From: JAITVB01 sp031553805
GTDB lineage: Bacteria; Bacteroidota; Bacteroidia; Bacteroidales; Rikenellaceae
Assembly (NCBI GenBank): GCA_031553805.1
Contig: JAVBLC010000002.1
Location: 1-64,000, forward strand
Direction of reading: 5' to 3'
DNA: 64,000 nt
The notes below the pieces were generated by a model, which was given only the letters and a program-made list of their open reading frames with translations, made no database searches and was not told where the DNA came from. Shown piece by piece: positions 16,930 to 24,685 of the stretch. A program made the position numbers and the translations under genes. Position 1 is the first letter of the stretch; the number at the start of each line of letters is the position of its first letter.

Positions 16930-18255
16930 TCAAAAAACATTCCCCAGCAGGATGGCCGCGATGGCCACCGGGATCACATACCGCAGCAGGAACCGTACCG
17001 CCCGGAACAGCCCTAACCGGAAACCTCCCCCGGCGGACAGTTCTTCGAGCAACTCGGCCCGCGGCATCCGCCATCCGGTAAACAGCACGATCAGCAGCCC
17101 GCCCAGGGGCAGCAGGATGTTCGACGCAAAATAATCCATCGCGTCGAACGCGCTTTTGCCGAACAAGATGAGCCTCATATCCGGATCGAATGAAAGTGAC
17201 GCGACAGCCCCCAGCACGGCGATCACCCCAAATGAAACCGCTACCGCCGCCTTACGCCCCATCCGGAACTCTTCGGACAGGAACGTGGTCATCACCTCGA
17301 GCAGCGAAATCGACGAGGTAAGCGCCGCCACGGCCAGGATGGCGAAGAAGACCGTGGCAAAAAGCCCGCCCAGCGGCAGTTGTGCCAGGATTTTCGGCAC
17401 GGTGATGAAGACCAGTCCCGGCCCCTGGCCGGGTTCGATGCCGAAGGCAAACACGGCGGGCATGATGGCCAACCCGGCGAGGATGGCAAACCCCGTGTCG
17501 GTCGCTACGACCAAGGCCGAGGTACGCGGAATGTTCTCCTTTCGTTTCATATACGACCCGTAGGTGATGATCGCCCCCATCCCCAAGCTGAGCGAAAAGA
17601 AAGCCTGTCCCATCGCAGCGAGGACCACCTCGCCGTTGAGTTTCGAAAAATCGGGACGGAACAGGAATTCGACTCCGGCCCCCGCACCGGGCAGCGTAAT
17701 CGCCCGTGCGGCCATCAGGATGACCATCACGAAAAGCGCCGGCATCAGGATTTTCGAATATTTTTCGATACCGTTCTTAATGCCCCCGAGTACGATGAGC
17801 GCCGTTAGCCCGAGAAAGCCCAGGTGCCAGAGCAGCGGTTCGCCCGGCGACGAGATGAACCCGCCAAACAGCCCGTCGAGGTTTTCTCTCCGGCCGAAAC
17901 TTCCGCACAGGGCCATCTGCATATATTTGAGCGTCCATCCCCCGACCACGCTGTAGTAACCCAGGATCACCACCGGGGCCAGGATGCTGATCACCCCGGC
18001 GCCCGTCCACAGGCTTCCCGGCGCCAGCCGGCGGAAAGCGCCGTAGGCGTTGGCCTGTGCGCGACGGCCGATGACCATTTCCGAATACATGATCGGCAGG
18101 CAGATCACGATCACGAACAGCAGGTAGAGCAGGATGAACGCTCCGCCCCCGTGTTTGCCCATAATATAAGGAAACCGCCACAGGTTGCCCAGCCCGATGG
18201 CCGAGCCTGCCACGGCGACCAGCACCCCGAAACGGTTCGAGAAGTTTTCCCGCAT
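16930..18255 (-). CDS. Sodium-dependent neurotransmitter symporter family (NSS) transporter
   Basis: 441 residues from the ATG at 18255; the longer frame to 18318 adds an unrelated leader. It opens with the hallmark first helix FGVLVAVAGSAIGLGNLWRFPYIMGKHGGGAF, containing the Na+ and substrate-site residues and the conserved GNLWRFPY. Eleven to twelve membrane helices follow, with the unwound helix 6 motif QAFFSLSLGMGAIITYGSYM. Bacterial NSS members import amino acids or related compounds with Na+. Substrate unknown. It is monocistronic. Confidence 0.92.
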   Translation of the reverse strand: MRENFSNRFGVLVAVAGSAIGLGNLWRFPYIMGKHGGGAFILLYLLFVIVICLPIMYSEMVIGRRAQANAYGAFRRLAPGSLWTGAGVISILAPVVILGYYSVVGGWTLKYMQMALCGSFGRRENLDGLFGGFISSPGEPLLWHLGFLGLTALIVLGGIKNGIEKYSKILMPALFVMVILMAARAITLPGAGAGVEFLFRPDFSKLNGEVVLAAMGQAFFSLSLGMGAIITYGSYMKRKENIPRTSALVVATDTGFAILAGLAIMPAVFAFGIEPGQGPGLVFITVPKILAQLPLGGLFATVFFAILAVAALTSSISLLEVMTTFLSEEFRMGRKAAVAVSFGVIAVLGAVASLSFDPDMRLILFGKSAFDAMDYFASNILLPLGGLLIVLFTGWRMPRAELLEELSAGGGFRLGLFRAVRFLLRYVIPVAIAAILLGNVF

Positions 18256-18336
18256 GGATAAGTTTGGTTTAGGTAGGTAAATATACGAATAAAATACAAA
18301 AATGGCGCTTCTGTGCATTTCCCTTCTGCGTCCCGA

Positions 18337-18368
18337 TTTGGCAAATCGCCCGGTTTTGCTTATCTTTA
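18337..18368 (+). promoter_or_regulatory. Promoter of the ABC-F gene
   Basis: TTTG (18337-18340), 20 bp spacer, TATCTTTA (18361-18368; one mismatch to TAnnTTTG). The start codon is 133 bp further on, so the mRNA has a long leader. Confidence 0.5.
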
Positions 18369-18391
18369 CACCATCACCAAAATTCGATCCG

Positions 18392-18485
18392 ATGAAATTG
18401 AACGATTAATGGCTGGTTCCCGTTAAACCGGCATCCACACTCTTTCCAAGACAACACTCGGTTTAATCGTGCCTCTCCGCGAGGC
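18392..18485 (+). promoter_or_regulatory. ABC-F leader with two tiny ORFs and two hairpins
   Basis: ATG at 18392 opens a 5-codon ORF (MKLND, stop 18407-18409); its TAA overlaps the ATG of a second 5-codon ORF (MAGSR, stop 18424-18426). The stop of the second lies in the arm TTAAACCG (18423-18430), whose complement CGGTTTAA is at 18459-18466. A second hairpin, GCCTC/GAGGC (18471-18475/18481-18485), follows 17 bp before the ABC-F start. Such arrangements are known from attenuators of ribosome-protection ABC-F genes; here it is inference from layout. Confidence 0.4.
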
Positions 18486-18501
18486 GGTCATTCTTCGTAT
18501 T

Positions 18502-20085
18502 ATGAGTATCATCCTGAGCGATCTGGCGTATCACTACGACAACCACTCCCCTTTATTCCAACACCTGAACCTGTCGGTAGGCCCGGGCGAAAAGATTTCG
18601 ATCGTCGGCGATAACGGCACGGGCAAATCGACCCTGCTGCAACTCGTCGCGGGCCTGCTGCATCCGACGACAGGCACGGTGTCGTGCGACGCCGCACCTT
18701 ATTATGTGCCGCAACGAATCGGTTGTGACGGGCTGACCGTGGCCGAAGCCCTGGGCGTGCAAGCCCGCCTGGCCGCCCTGGCCGCGATAACGGCCGGCAG
18801 CACGGCCGATGCCGATTACGACGCCCTGGCCGACGACTGGGACGTCGAAGCCCGCTGCCTGGCCGCCCTCGAACATTGGCGCCTGCCCGGCATCGGCCTT
18901 GCCACCCCCATGGACACGCTGAGCGGCGGCGAAAAGACCAAGGTTTTCCTGGCCGGTTTGCAGATCGACCAGCCGGCGATCGTCCTGTTAGACGAGCCGA
19001 CCAACCACCTCGACACCGCCGCCCGCAGGCGTCTTTACGACTACATGGGGCGCACGAAAGCCGCCGTGATCGTCGTGAGCCACGACCGCACGTTGCTTGA
19101 AAGAATCGACACCACCTACGAGCTTTCGTTGCGCGGTTTGAAAGCCTATGGCGGCAACTATTCTTTTTACAAGGAACAGAAGGAACTCGAAACCGGCGCT
19201 CTCGAAGCGCAGATCGGCGCCGAGGAGCGCAACCTGCGCCAGGCCCGCACGCTGGCCCAGGAGGTCCGGGAGCGTCAGGAGCGCCGCGAAAGCCGTGGCG
19301 AACAGAACAAATACCAGTTGACCCGCGGTATGCGCCAGAAAGCGATGAACCAGGGCGAGAATACCCAGGCCCGCTTGCAGGGCAAGCACGAGCGGATCAT
19401 CACCGAAAGCCGCGAAAAATTGGACGAATTGCGTGCCCGCCGCGATGCGGCCGCCGGGTTGAAGATCGACTTCGACGACGCTACCCTCCACACGGGCAAA
19501 TTGCTCGTATCGTTGCGGGATGTGAATTACGCATATGCTTCGGAAAAACCGTTGTGGCCGCAGCCGATCGACCTCGATCTGTTCAGCGGCGACCGCCTGC
19601 GCCTGACCGGGGCCAACGGCAGCGGCAAGACGACCCTGGTCAAGATCCTTACGGGCGAACTTACGCCGACTGCCGGTACGGTCAAACGTGCCGACTTCAC
19701 TTACGTTTATCTCGACCAGGAGTATGCTCGGGCCGATACCGACCTGACGGTGCTTGAATTGGCCCAGTGCTGTAACGTTGAAAAACTGGCCGATCACGAG
19801 GTGAAAACCCGCCTGCACCGGGCGCTTTTCCCGGCCGAGCGGTGGGATGCGTCGTGCCGGACGCTGAGCGGCGGCGAACGGATGCGGTTGTGTTTGTGCT
19901 GTTTGATGTTGTCGAACAGTGTGCCCGATCTGTTTGTGCTCGACGAGCCGACGAACAACCTCGATATTGCGAGTATGGAGATCTTGACCCACACGATCCG
20001 CGATTACCGGGGAACGCTGTTGCTGATCTCGCACGACGATGTCTTTTCCCGCGAGGTGGGGATCGAGGGAGAAATTGCCCTGTAA
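18502..20085 (+). CDS. ABC-F family ATPase (two nucleotide-binding domains)
   Basis: 527 residues from the ATG at 18502. There are no membrane segments. NBD1 has Walker A GDNGTGKS, signature LSGGEKTK and Walker B VLLDEPTNHLD; NBD2 has GANGSGKTT, LSGGERMR and FVLDEPTNNLD. The central helical linker of about 90 charged residues (RQARTLAQEVRERQERRESRG) is the arm that ABC-F proteins put into the ribosomal E or P site. Members act in translation or protect ribosomes from antibiotics. The linker type resembles Vga/Msr-like or uncharacterised Bacteroidetes groups; resistance cannot be claimed. The long leader with mini-ORFs is a hint for drug-induced control. Confidence 0.9.
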   Translation: MSIILSDLAYHYDNHSPLFQHLNLSVGPGEKISIVGDNGTGKSTLLQLVAGLLHPTTGTVSCDAAPYYVPQRIGCDGLTVAEALGVQARLAALAAITAGSTADADYDALADDWDVEARCLAALEHWRLPGIGLATPMDTLSGGEKTKVFLAGLQIDQPAIVLLDEPTNHLDTAARRRLYDYMGRTKAAVIVVSHDRTLLERIDTTYELSLRGLKAYGGNYSFYKEQKELETGALEAQIGAEERNLRQARTLAQEVRERQERRESRGEQNKYQLTRGMRQKAMNQGENTQARLQGKHERIITESREKLDELRARRDAAAGLKIDFDDATLHTGKLLVSLRDVNYAYASEKPLWPQPIDLDLFSGDRLRLTGANGSGKTTLVKILTGELTPTAGTVKRADFTYVYLDQEYARADTDLTVLELAQCCNVEKLADHEVKTRLHRALFPAERWDASCRTLSGGERMRLCLCCLMLSNSVPDLFVLDEPTNNLDIASMEILTHTIRDYRGTLLLISHDDVFSREVGIEGEIAL

Positions 20086-20145
20086 TGACCCCTCTATGGC
20101 ATAAATCTGCCCGTGTGGTGGGCAAAGCCTGCCGTACTATAATTT

Positions 20146-20345
20146 ATTGGCCCGCGCACAAGAGATTTTTCATGCATTGGAAGGATTCCTTTTCCAAGCC
20201 GGCTCGGGCATAAAAATCTCCGGAAGCGTGGCCCCGCGCTTTTTCCCTTTGAGGGAACTGCCGCTTTTTGTAAAAAGCGCCGCAACCGAGGTCGCCGAAG
20301 GCAGGTGAGCTCAACGCAGTTAAAAATTTTTCTGGAAAGCTGCGC
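20146..20345. repeat. Dispersed intergenic repeat, copy A
   Basis: About 200 bp, similar to copy B at 51871-52070 over almost its full length and to the first half at 48920-49010. It starts GCCCGCGCACAAGAGATTTTT, contains an inverted repeat of the type GAGATTTTTATGC/GCATAAAAATCTC (here with one extra base), a hairpin CGCTTTTTGTAAAAAGCG, and the shared end GAGCTCAACGCAGTTAAAAA. It fills most of the 332 bp between the ABC-F gene and thiM. The minus strand reads as a false protein (SPAFGDLGCGAFYKK). Confidence 0.75.
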
Positions 20346-20388
20346 TTTCTTGGGCGACTTTGCTTCGACGAAGTTCGTCTGTTTTTTG

Positions 20389-20396
20389 TATTTTTG
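20389..20396 (+). promoter_or_regulatory. thiM: -7 box of thiM
   Basis: TATTTTTG fits TAnnTTTG. It overlaps the first unit of a 16-bp tandem duplication that carries the start codon. No TPP riboswitch sequence is visible upstream. Confidence 0.4.
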
Positions 20397-20422
20397 CAAA
20401 AATGATTTTTTGCAAAAATGAT
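20391..20422 (+). repeat. Perfect 16-bp tandem duplication spanning the thiM start
   Basis: TTTTTGCAAAAATGAT occurs twice in direct succession (20391-20406, 20407-20422). Each unit has an ATG; the second one (20418) is the thiM start, the first is in another frame. Confidence 0.9.
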
Positions 20423-21212
20423 CGACATCGAAAACCTGGAGCGCGACCTGGCGCAAGTCCGCCGCCGCGCGCCCCTGATCCACAACCTGACCAACTACGT
20501 GGTGATGAACAACACGGCCAACGCCCTGCTGGCCCTCGGGGCATCGCCCGTCATGGCCCACGCCCGCGAAGAAGTCGAAGAGATGGCCTCGATCGCCTCG
20601 GCCGTAGTGCTCAACATCGGTACCCTCGAACCGGCCTGGGTCGAAGCCATGCTGCTGGCCGGAAGCAAAGGCCGCCAACGCGGCATTCCGGTCGTTTTCG
20701 ACCCTGTAGGTGCAGGGGCGACCACTTACCGTAATACGGCTTGTGACCAAATTCTGAGAACTTGCCACCCGACGATTATTCGCGGCAACGCCTCGGAAAT
20801 CATGGCCCTGGCCGGCGTCGGCGTCCATACGAAAGGGGTCGACAGCACCGCTGCTTCGGATGCCGCCCTCGCCGCCGCCCACCGCCTGGCCGGTGCGACC
20901 GAAGCCATCGTGGTGATCAGCGGCCCGACCGACTACATCACCGACGGTACCCGCACCGAAACCGTCCGGAACGGCCACCCGATGATGGCCCGCACGACCG
21001 GATTGGGCTGCACCGCAACCGCCGTGGTGGCCGCCTTTGCCGCCGTCAACGCCGATCCGTTCGAAGCCGCCCTCCACGGGATGGCGGTGATGGGTATCGC
21101 CGGCGAAATCGCCGCCGTCCGTTCGCGGGGCAACGGTTCGTTGCAGCTCCATTTCCTCGACGAACTTTTCGGATTGGACGGCGAAACTATCCGTAAACAT
21201 ATCCGTCTGTAA
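20418..21212 (+). CDS. thiM: Hydroxyethylthiazole kinase
   Basis: 264 residues. ThiM phosphorylates 4-methyl-5-(2-hydroxyethyl)thiazole for thiamine salvage. Family motifs are clear: PLIHNLTNYVVMNNTANALLALGASPVM near the N-terminus, the VFDPVGAGATTYR substrate/ATP region and TTGLGCTATAVVAAF with the catalytic Cys near the C-terminus. Length is normal. thiE follows after 2 bp, so thiazole and pyrimidine units are joined in the same operon. Confidence 0.95.
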   Translation: MIDIENLERDLAQVRRRAPLIHNLTNYVVMNNTANALLALGASPVMAHAREEVEEMASIASAVVLNIGTLEPAWVEAMLLAGSKGRQRGIPVVFDPVGAGATTYRNTACDQILRTCHPTIIRGNASEIMALAGVGVHTKGVDSTAASDAALAAAHRLAGATEAIVVISGPTDYITDGTRTETVRNGHPMMARTTGLGCTATAVVAAFAAVNADPFEAALHGMAVMGIAGEIAAVRSRGNGSLQLHFLDELFGLDGETIRKHIRL

Positions 21213-21214
21213 CG

Positions 21215-21844
21215 ATGATTGCCGATTACAGCCTTTACCTGGTCACCGACCGGTCGCTCGCCCTCGGCCGCCCGCTCGATGAGGTGGTGCGTGCCGCCGT
21301 GGCGGGCAGGGTGGGCGTGGTGCAACTGCGCGAAAAAGAGACCCCGACGCGTGAGTTTCTTGCTTTGGCCCTGGCGTTAAAAAAAGTGCTGCAACCTTAT
21401 CGTGTTCCGCTGATTATCAACGACCGGCTCGATATTGCACTGGCGTGCGACGCCGAGGGGGTACACCTCGGACAGGGCGATATGCCCTACGCCGACGCCC
21501 GGCGCCTGTTGGGACCCGAAAAAATCATCGGCCTGTCGGTCGAGCGGGCGCAGGATGTGCTCGAAGCCAACCGCACGGACGTCGATTACATCGCCGCCTC
21601 GCCCGTGTTCGGTACGCCGACCAAGACCGACACCGCCCCGGCCCTCGGGCTGGAGGGGTTGCGCGAATTGGCCCGCCTTGCACAGCACCCGCTGTTGGCC
21701 ATCGGCGGCGTCAACGAAACGAATGCCTCGGCCCTACTCGAAGCCGGAGCCGCAGGACTTTGCGTGGTGTCGGCCGTGATGTCGGCCACCGACCCGGAAT
21801 CAGCCGCCCGCAGGTTGAGGGCGATCGTCGACTCGAAATACTGA
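21215..21844 (+). CDS. thiE: Thiamine phosphate synthase
   Basis: 209 residues, TIM-barrel enzyme that couples HMP pyrophosphate to thiazole phosphate. Motifs: VVQLREKETPTREFL, VPLIINDRLDIALACDAEGVHLGQGDMP, IGLSVE, DYIAASPVFGTPTK, LLAIGGVNETNA. All are typical ThiE positions. Translationally close to thiM. It ends 28 bp before the flavin reductase remnant. Confidence 0.96.
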   Translation: MIADYSLYLVTDRSLALGRPLDEVVRAAVAGRVGVVQLREKETPTREFLALALALKKVLQPYRVPLIINDRLDIALACDAEGVHLGQGDMPYADARRLLGPEKIIGLSVERAQDVLEANRTDVDYIAASPVFGTPTKTDTAPALGLEGLRELARLAQHPLLAIGGVNETNASALLEAGAAGLCVVSAVMSATDPESAARRLRAIVDSKY

Positions 21845-21872
21845 TTCTTCCACCGCTGCCACATACACGAGA

Positions 21873-21947
21873 ATGAGCAAAAAAGTACTGATCCTTTCCG
21901 CCAGTCCCCGCCGGGGTGGCAATTCCGATCGCCTGTGCGACCGCTGA
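21873..21947 (+). pseudogene. N-terminal stub of an NADPH-dependent FMN reductase
   Basis: ATG at 21873 encodes 24 residues, MSKKVLILSASPRRGGNSDR and four more, then TGA. This is the standard first strand and FMN phosphate loop of flavodoxin-like NAD(P)H reductases (SxSPRxxGNS), which are normally about 180-200 residues. Similarity stops at about 21935-21946, exactly where a sulfatase C-terminal part begins in another frame, so a deletion has joined two genes. Confidence 0.8.
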
Positions 21948-22513
21948 TCCTCTTTACGAGCGACAACGGGGGAGCGGCCTACACCCGCGCCACCGACAAC
22001 GCCCCGCTAGAAGCGGGCAAATGTTCGATGTTCGAAGGGGGATTGCGTGTGCCGTTCTTCATCAAATTCCCCGGCGATTCGCCCGCAGCGGGAAGCGTTT
22101 ACGAAAATCCGGTTTCGTTGCTCGATATGTTCACCACGATTGCCGCCGGGGCCGGCGCACCGCTGCCCGCTGACCGTACCTACGACGGCCGCGACCTTCG
22201 TCCCTACGTCGAGGGCGAGAACGAGAGCGTGCCCCACGAAGCCCTCTTCTGGCGCAACGGTTACCTGAAAGCGTGCATCGCTGACGGTTGGAAACTCTAC
22301 GTATCGAAAAAGCGCCCCCGCCTGCTGCTCTACAACCTCAATGACGACCCGGGCGAAACGACGAACATTGCTCATCAGTATCCCGAAAAAGTCCGTGAAC
22401 TGCGCGAGCTGCTGATCCGCTGGGAAGTCACCCAGACCGTCGACCCGTTATGGCCCAGCAGTGGCAATTTCCTGCAATGGATCAAAGGAAAGAAAGTGCG
22501 TTTTCCTGTATAG
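21935..22513 (+). pseudogene. C-terminal fragment of a sulfatase
   Basis: About 190 residues beginning LILFTSDNGG, a motif from the middle of sulfatases, and running to a normal C-terminal domain (GGLRVPFFIKFPG, DMFTTIAAGAG, LYNLNDDPGETTNIA). The N-terminal half with the metal site and the formylglycine motif is missing, so it cannot be active. The apparent GTG start at 21935 lies inside the reductase stub. The sequence differs clearly from the intact sulfatase at 15142, so it is not a duplicate of it. Confidence 0.85.
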
Positions 22514-22516
22514 CGC

Positions 22517-22531
22517 GGTGCGTCCCCGTAC
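22517..22531 (+). repeat. Short 3'-end hairpin element, degenerate copy
   Basis: GGTGCGTCCCCGTAC lies 4 bp after the sulfatase fragment stop, a variant of the element seen at 26118, 47431 and 52106. It faces the copy at 22607. Confidence 0.5.
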
Positions 22532-22606
22532 TGAGGTGCTTTGACGAAGTCAGTTCTTCCGAGTGCAGGGAACGTTTCGATTCTTCCTTATAGTCAATAA
22601 TTCCGT

Positions 22607-22620
22607 GTGCGGGGACGCAC
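22607..22620 (-). repeat. Short 3'-end hairpin element after the sigma factor gene
   Basis: GTGCGTCCCCGCAC on the minus strand directly abuts the stop codon at 22621. Stem GTGCG/CGCAC with TCCC loop. No T-run follows this copy. Confidence 0.6.
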
Positions 22621-23244
22621 TTATGAACAGATCAGCTCTTCGTATAGTTGTGCCAGCCGCTCGCGCAGGTGCAGCACCGCGTAGTGCTTGCGCGAAAGCA
22701 GCGTGTTGACCCCGACGCCCGTCATTTCGGCGATCTCTTTCGCCGAAAAACCCTCCATCTCGGTCTTCTCGAACACCTCGCGCTGCTCGGGCGGCAATTC
22801 GGAGAGTGCTTTTTCGAGCTCTTCCCACACCAGCGACCGCAAGTATTCGGTTTCGGGCGAGGGCGATCCCGCTTCGCCCGAAAAGAGGATTTCCGAAAAG
22901 TCGCGCAGGATGTCGTCGTCGCCGTCATTGGCCTTGTAATAAGGCATCTCGGCCTCGCGCTTCTTCTTGCCCCGGTTGATGATCGTATTGCGGGCCACGC
23001 GGTAGAGCCATGCCCCGACCTGCTCGATCGGATTCAGCACGTCGGCCGCCGCCCGGGCAAACTGGTAGAGGACATCCTGCAAAATATCTTCCGCATCGTC
23101 GGCGTTCGACACCCGCTGCCGGATGAACGATTTCAGGCGCGGCCGGTATTCGCTCACGGTCAGCGCCACGTCGGGCGCGGTAACCTCTACCGCATCCGCT
23201 GTGTCGCCCCATTCGGCGCTTTGTGAGTTGCCTTTTTTAGTCAT
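22621..23244 (-). CDS. ECF-type sigma factor (sigma-70 family)
   Basis: 207 residues from the ATG at 23244 (MTKKGNSQ), which overlaps the upstream gene by 8 bp. Region 2 is seen in FIRQRVSNADDAEDILQDVLYQFAR and region 4 in LSELPPEQREVFEKTEMEGFSAKEIAEMTGVGVNTLLSRKHYAVLHLRERL. A longer acidic linker than usual lies between them (KANDGDDDILRDFSEILFSGEAGSP). It is the last gene of a three-gene unit with two His-rich proteins, which may sense metal and control it. Confidence 0.9.
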   Translation of the reverse strand: MTKKGNSQSAEWGDTADAVEVTAPDVALTVSEYRPRLKSFIRQRVSNADDAEDILQDVLYQFARAAADVLNPIEQVGAWLYRVARNTIINRGKKKREAEMPYYKANDGDDDILRDFSEILFSGEAGSPSPETEYLRSLVWEELEKALSELPPEQREVFEKTEMEGFSAKEIAEMTGVGVNTLLSRKHYAVLHLRERLAQLYEELICS

Positions 23245-23605
23245 TATTCTCCGGGCTGTCCTGCTCAACCCCCTTGCCGCCGAAACCCGGATGGCAGCAA
23301 TGCATCGCTGCGTGGCGTTTTTTGACGAACTCTGCCCGCTGTTCGGGAGTCATCTTCATCCATTTTTCACGCATCATGTTGCCATGGTGCCGATGCCCGT
23401 GCTTGTGGCCCATCCGGCCCATCCCGCCGAAAAGGAGGCGTGAGAGCATAAGCAACCCGAGGGCTTGCCAGAAATTGATGGCCGCCACGCCGAAAATCGT
23501 CGGCATCAGCCAGTTCCACAACAGCATCAAAGCCGCCGAGAAACCGGCCGCACATCCCGCGAACGCCACGGGGAACAACACCATCTTCCATTTCCTGTTT
23601 TTCAT
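23237..23605 (-). CDS. Small membrane protein with His-rich tail
   Basis: 122 residues with two hydrophobic segments (about 9-31 and 39-58), then a His-rich stretch (GHKHGHRHHGN, 66-76), then a helical tail MREKWMKMTPEQRAEFVKKRH and CC near AAMHCCHPGFGG. The sequence KWxKMTxExxxxFxxKR recurs in the next gene upstream. No named family. It overlaps the sigma factor start, so it is a candidate regulator (anti-sigma-like) or metal sensor; this is inference. Confidence 0.65.
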   Translation of the reverse strand: MKNRKWKMVLFPVAFAGCAAGFSAALMLLWNWLMPTIFGVAAINFWQALGLLMLSRLLFGGMGRMGHKHGHRHHGNMMREKWMKMTPEQRAEFVKKRHAAMHCCHPGFGGKGVEQDSPENND

Positions 23606-23677
23606 ATCGCATCTTGAATTTAGGTTCGGGATAAAGGCAAAGATACCATTATCCCGAACCGGTTGATACTCCGTGGC

Positions 23678-24124
23678 TTATTCGGGGCGATTTTTATCAT
23701 CGCCCGGGCCGAAGCCGAAAGCGTCGAATACGCCAAAACCTTCGCGGCCATCGCATTCGCCGCTGGTGAATCCACCCGGGAACCCGCCCCGTTGGCCGAA
23801 GAAATCACCGTGGCCGTGGCCGCCGCTGAAACCTTTGTGGTTGTGGTGGGCGGCGTGGCGTTCCATCCGCTCCCTGACACACGCTTCTTTTTCTTCGACG
23901 CTCTTCCCTAGCCACTCCTCGGCGTGGGCGTCGATGTGCTTCACGATGCCCGCCGGGTTGGGTTTCCCGTCTTCGCCGAACATCTCTGAAAAGGCTTTTT
24001 CGCGCTTGTCGATGAAAGCTACTTTTTCTTCGGTCGTCATTTTCGACCACTTGTCCCGGAATTTTTTCATTCTTTCCATCCCGAAAGCTCCTCTGTCGAA
24101 AAATGGCATTCCAAAATTTTTCAT
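23678..24124 (-). CDS. His/Gly-rich hypothetical protein
   Basis: 148 residues without signal peptide or membrane segment. It begins with a helical part (MKKFRDKWSKMTTEEKVAFIDKREKAFSEMF) sharing a motif with the 23237 protein, and ends in a low-complexity His/Gly/Phe-rich region (HAAHHNHKGFSGGHGHGDFFGQ). Such tails often bind Ni2+ or Zn2+. First gene of the sigma factor unit. No recognised family. Confidence 0.6.
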   Translation of the reverse strand: MKNFGMPFFDRGAFGMERMKKFRDKWSKMTTEEKVAFIDKREKAFSEMFGEDGKPNPAGIVKHIDAHAEEWLGKSVEEKEACVRERMERHAAHHNHKGFSGGHGHGDFFGQRGGFPGGFTSGECDGREGFGVFDAFGFGPGDDKNRPE

Positions 24125-24270
24125 TGTTTTCAGTTTTTTTTATGATTTTTGAATTTTGTCGGTGATCACGCTCTATAGGGTTAGACAACCCGTCCGGAAG
24201 AATATTTTAGCGGCCGGCGATTTTTTTCGAAAAATCATCTCGGACGATGGGGAATTTTGTCTCTTCCGGG

Positions 24271-24301
24271 TTGCAAAAAGGCGCAAATTTTGTTATATTT
24301 G
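24271..24301 (+). promoter_or_regulatory. Promoter of the zinc-repeat mini-gene
   Basis: TTG (24271-24273), 20 bp spacer, TATATTTG (24294-24301). A clean Bacteroidetes promoter 25 bp before the ATG at 24327. Confidence 0.65.
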
Positions 24302-24326
24302 GGTATAACCCCTAAACTGCACGACT

Positions 24327-24500
24327 ATGGGATACTGTGAAAAATGCGGCGGGCAGGGTCAGGTGATCTGCCTGATGTGCGACGGCACGGGAAAAATAAA
24401 GGAAAGCGGATATACGCATGTTTGCCGGCTGTGCGCCGGATCGGGCCTGGTCGAGTGCGACGAATGCCTCGGCTCGGGCGATGACGAGGACGACCGTTGA
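24327..24500 (+). CDS. 57-residue protein of four DnaJ-type CxxCxGxG zinc repeats
   Basis: ATG at 24327, TGA at 24498-24500. Almost the entire protein is four zinc-binding units: CEKCGGQG, CLMCDGTG, CRLCAGSG and CDECLGSG. This is the pattern of the DnaJ cysteine-rich domain, where repeats 1/4 and 2/3 hold one Zn each, but J-domain and substrate domains are absent. It has its own promoter and terminator, so it is a genuine gene. Possible roles are a free-standing zinc chaperone or protein-binding module; function unknown. Confidence 0.85.
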   Translation: MGYCEKCGGQGQVICLMCDGTGKIKESGYTHVCRLCAGSGLVECDECLGSGDDEDDR

Positions 24501-24530
24501 TCTTCGCGCCTCTCGCCACCCACGATACAG

Positions 24531-24558
24531 CCTGCCCCTTCGCCGGGGCAGGTTTTTT
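24531..24558 (+). terminator. Terminator of the zinc-repeat mini-gene
   Basis: CCTGCCCC and GGGGCAGG form a perfect 8-bp stem around TTCGCC, followed by TTTTTT. It lies 30 bp after the stop. Confidence 0.85.
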
Positions 24559-24685
24559 ATAAAAGCGCCGCATTCTGCGATTGCTCTGTGGCGACGAATC
24601 AACTTAAGCGGTTAAAAAACAGAACCGAAGCTAAAGCCATGTTTTACCGGGGGCATCGAAAGCTTCTCTGTTGAAGCGAAAAGGA

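Noticed and set aside
20086..20417. Possible TPP riboswitch upstream of thiM
   Set aside because: No CTGAGA or ACCTGATCTGG-type core is visible on the plus strand; the space is filled by a dispersed repeat and the 16-bp duplication.
20094..21200. 368-residue minus-strand frame opposite thiM
   Set aside because: Shadow of thiM plus the dispersed repeat; no family features.
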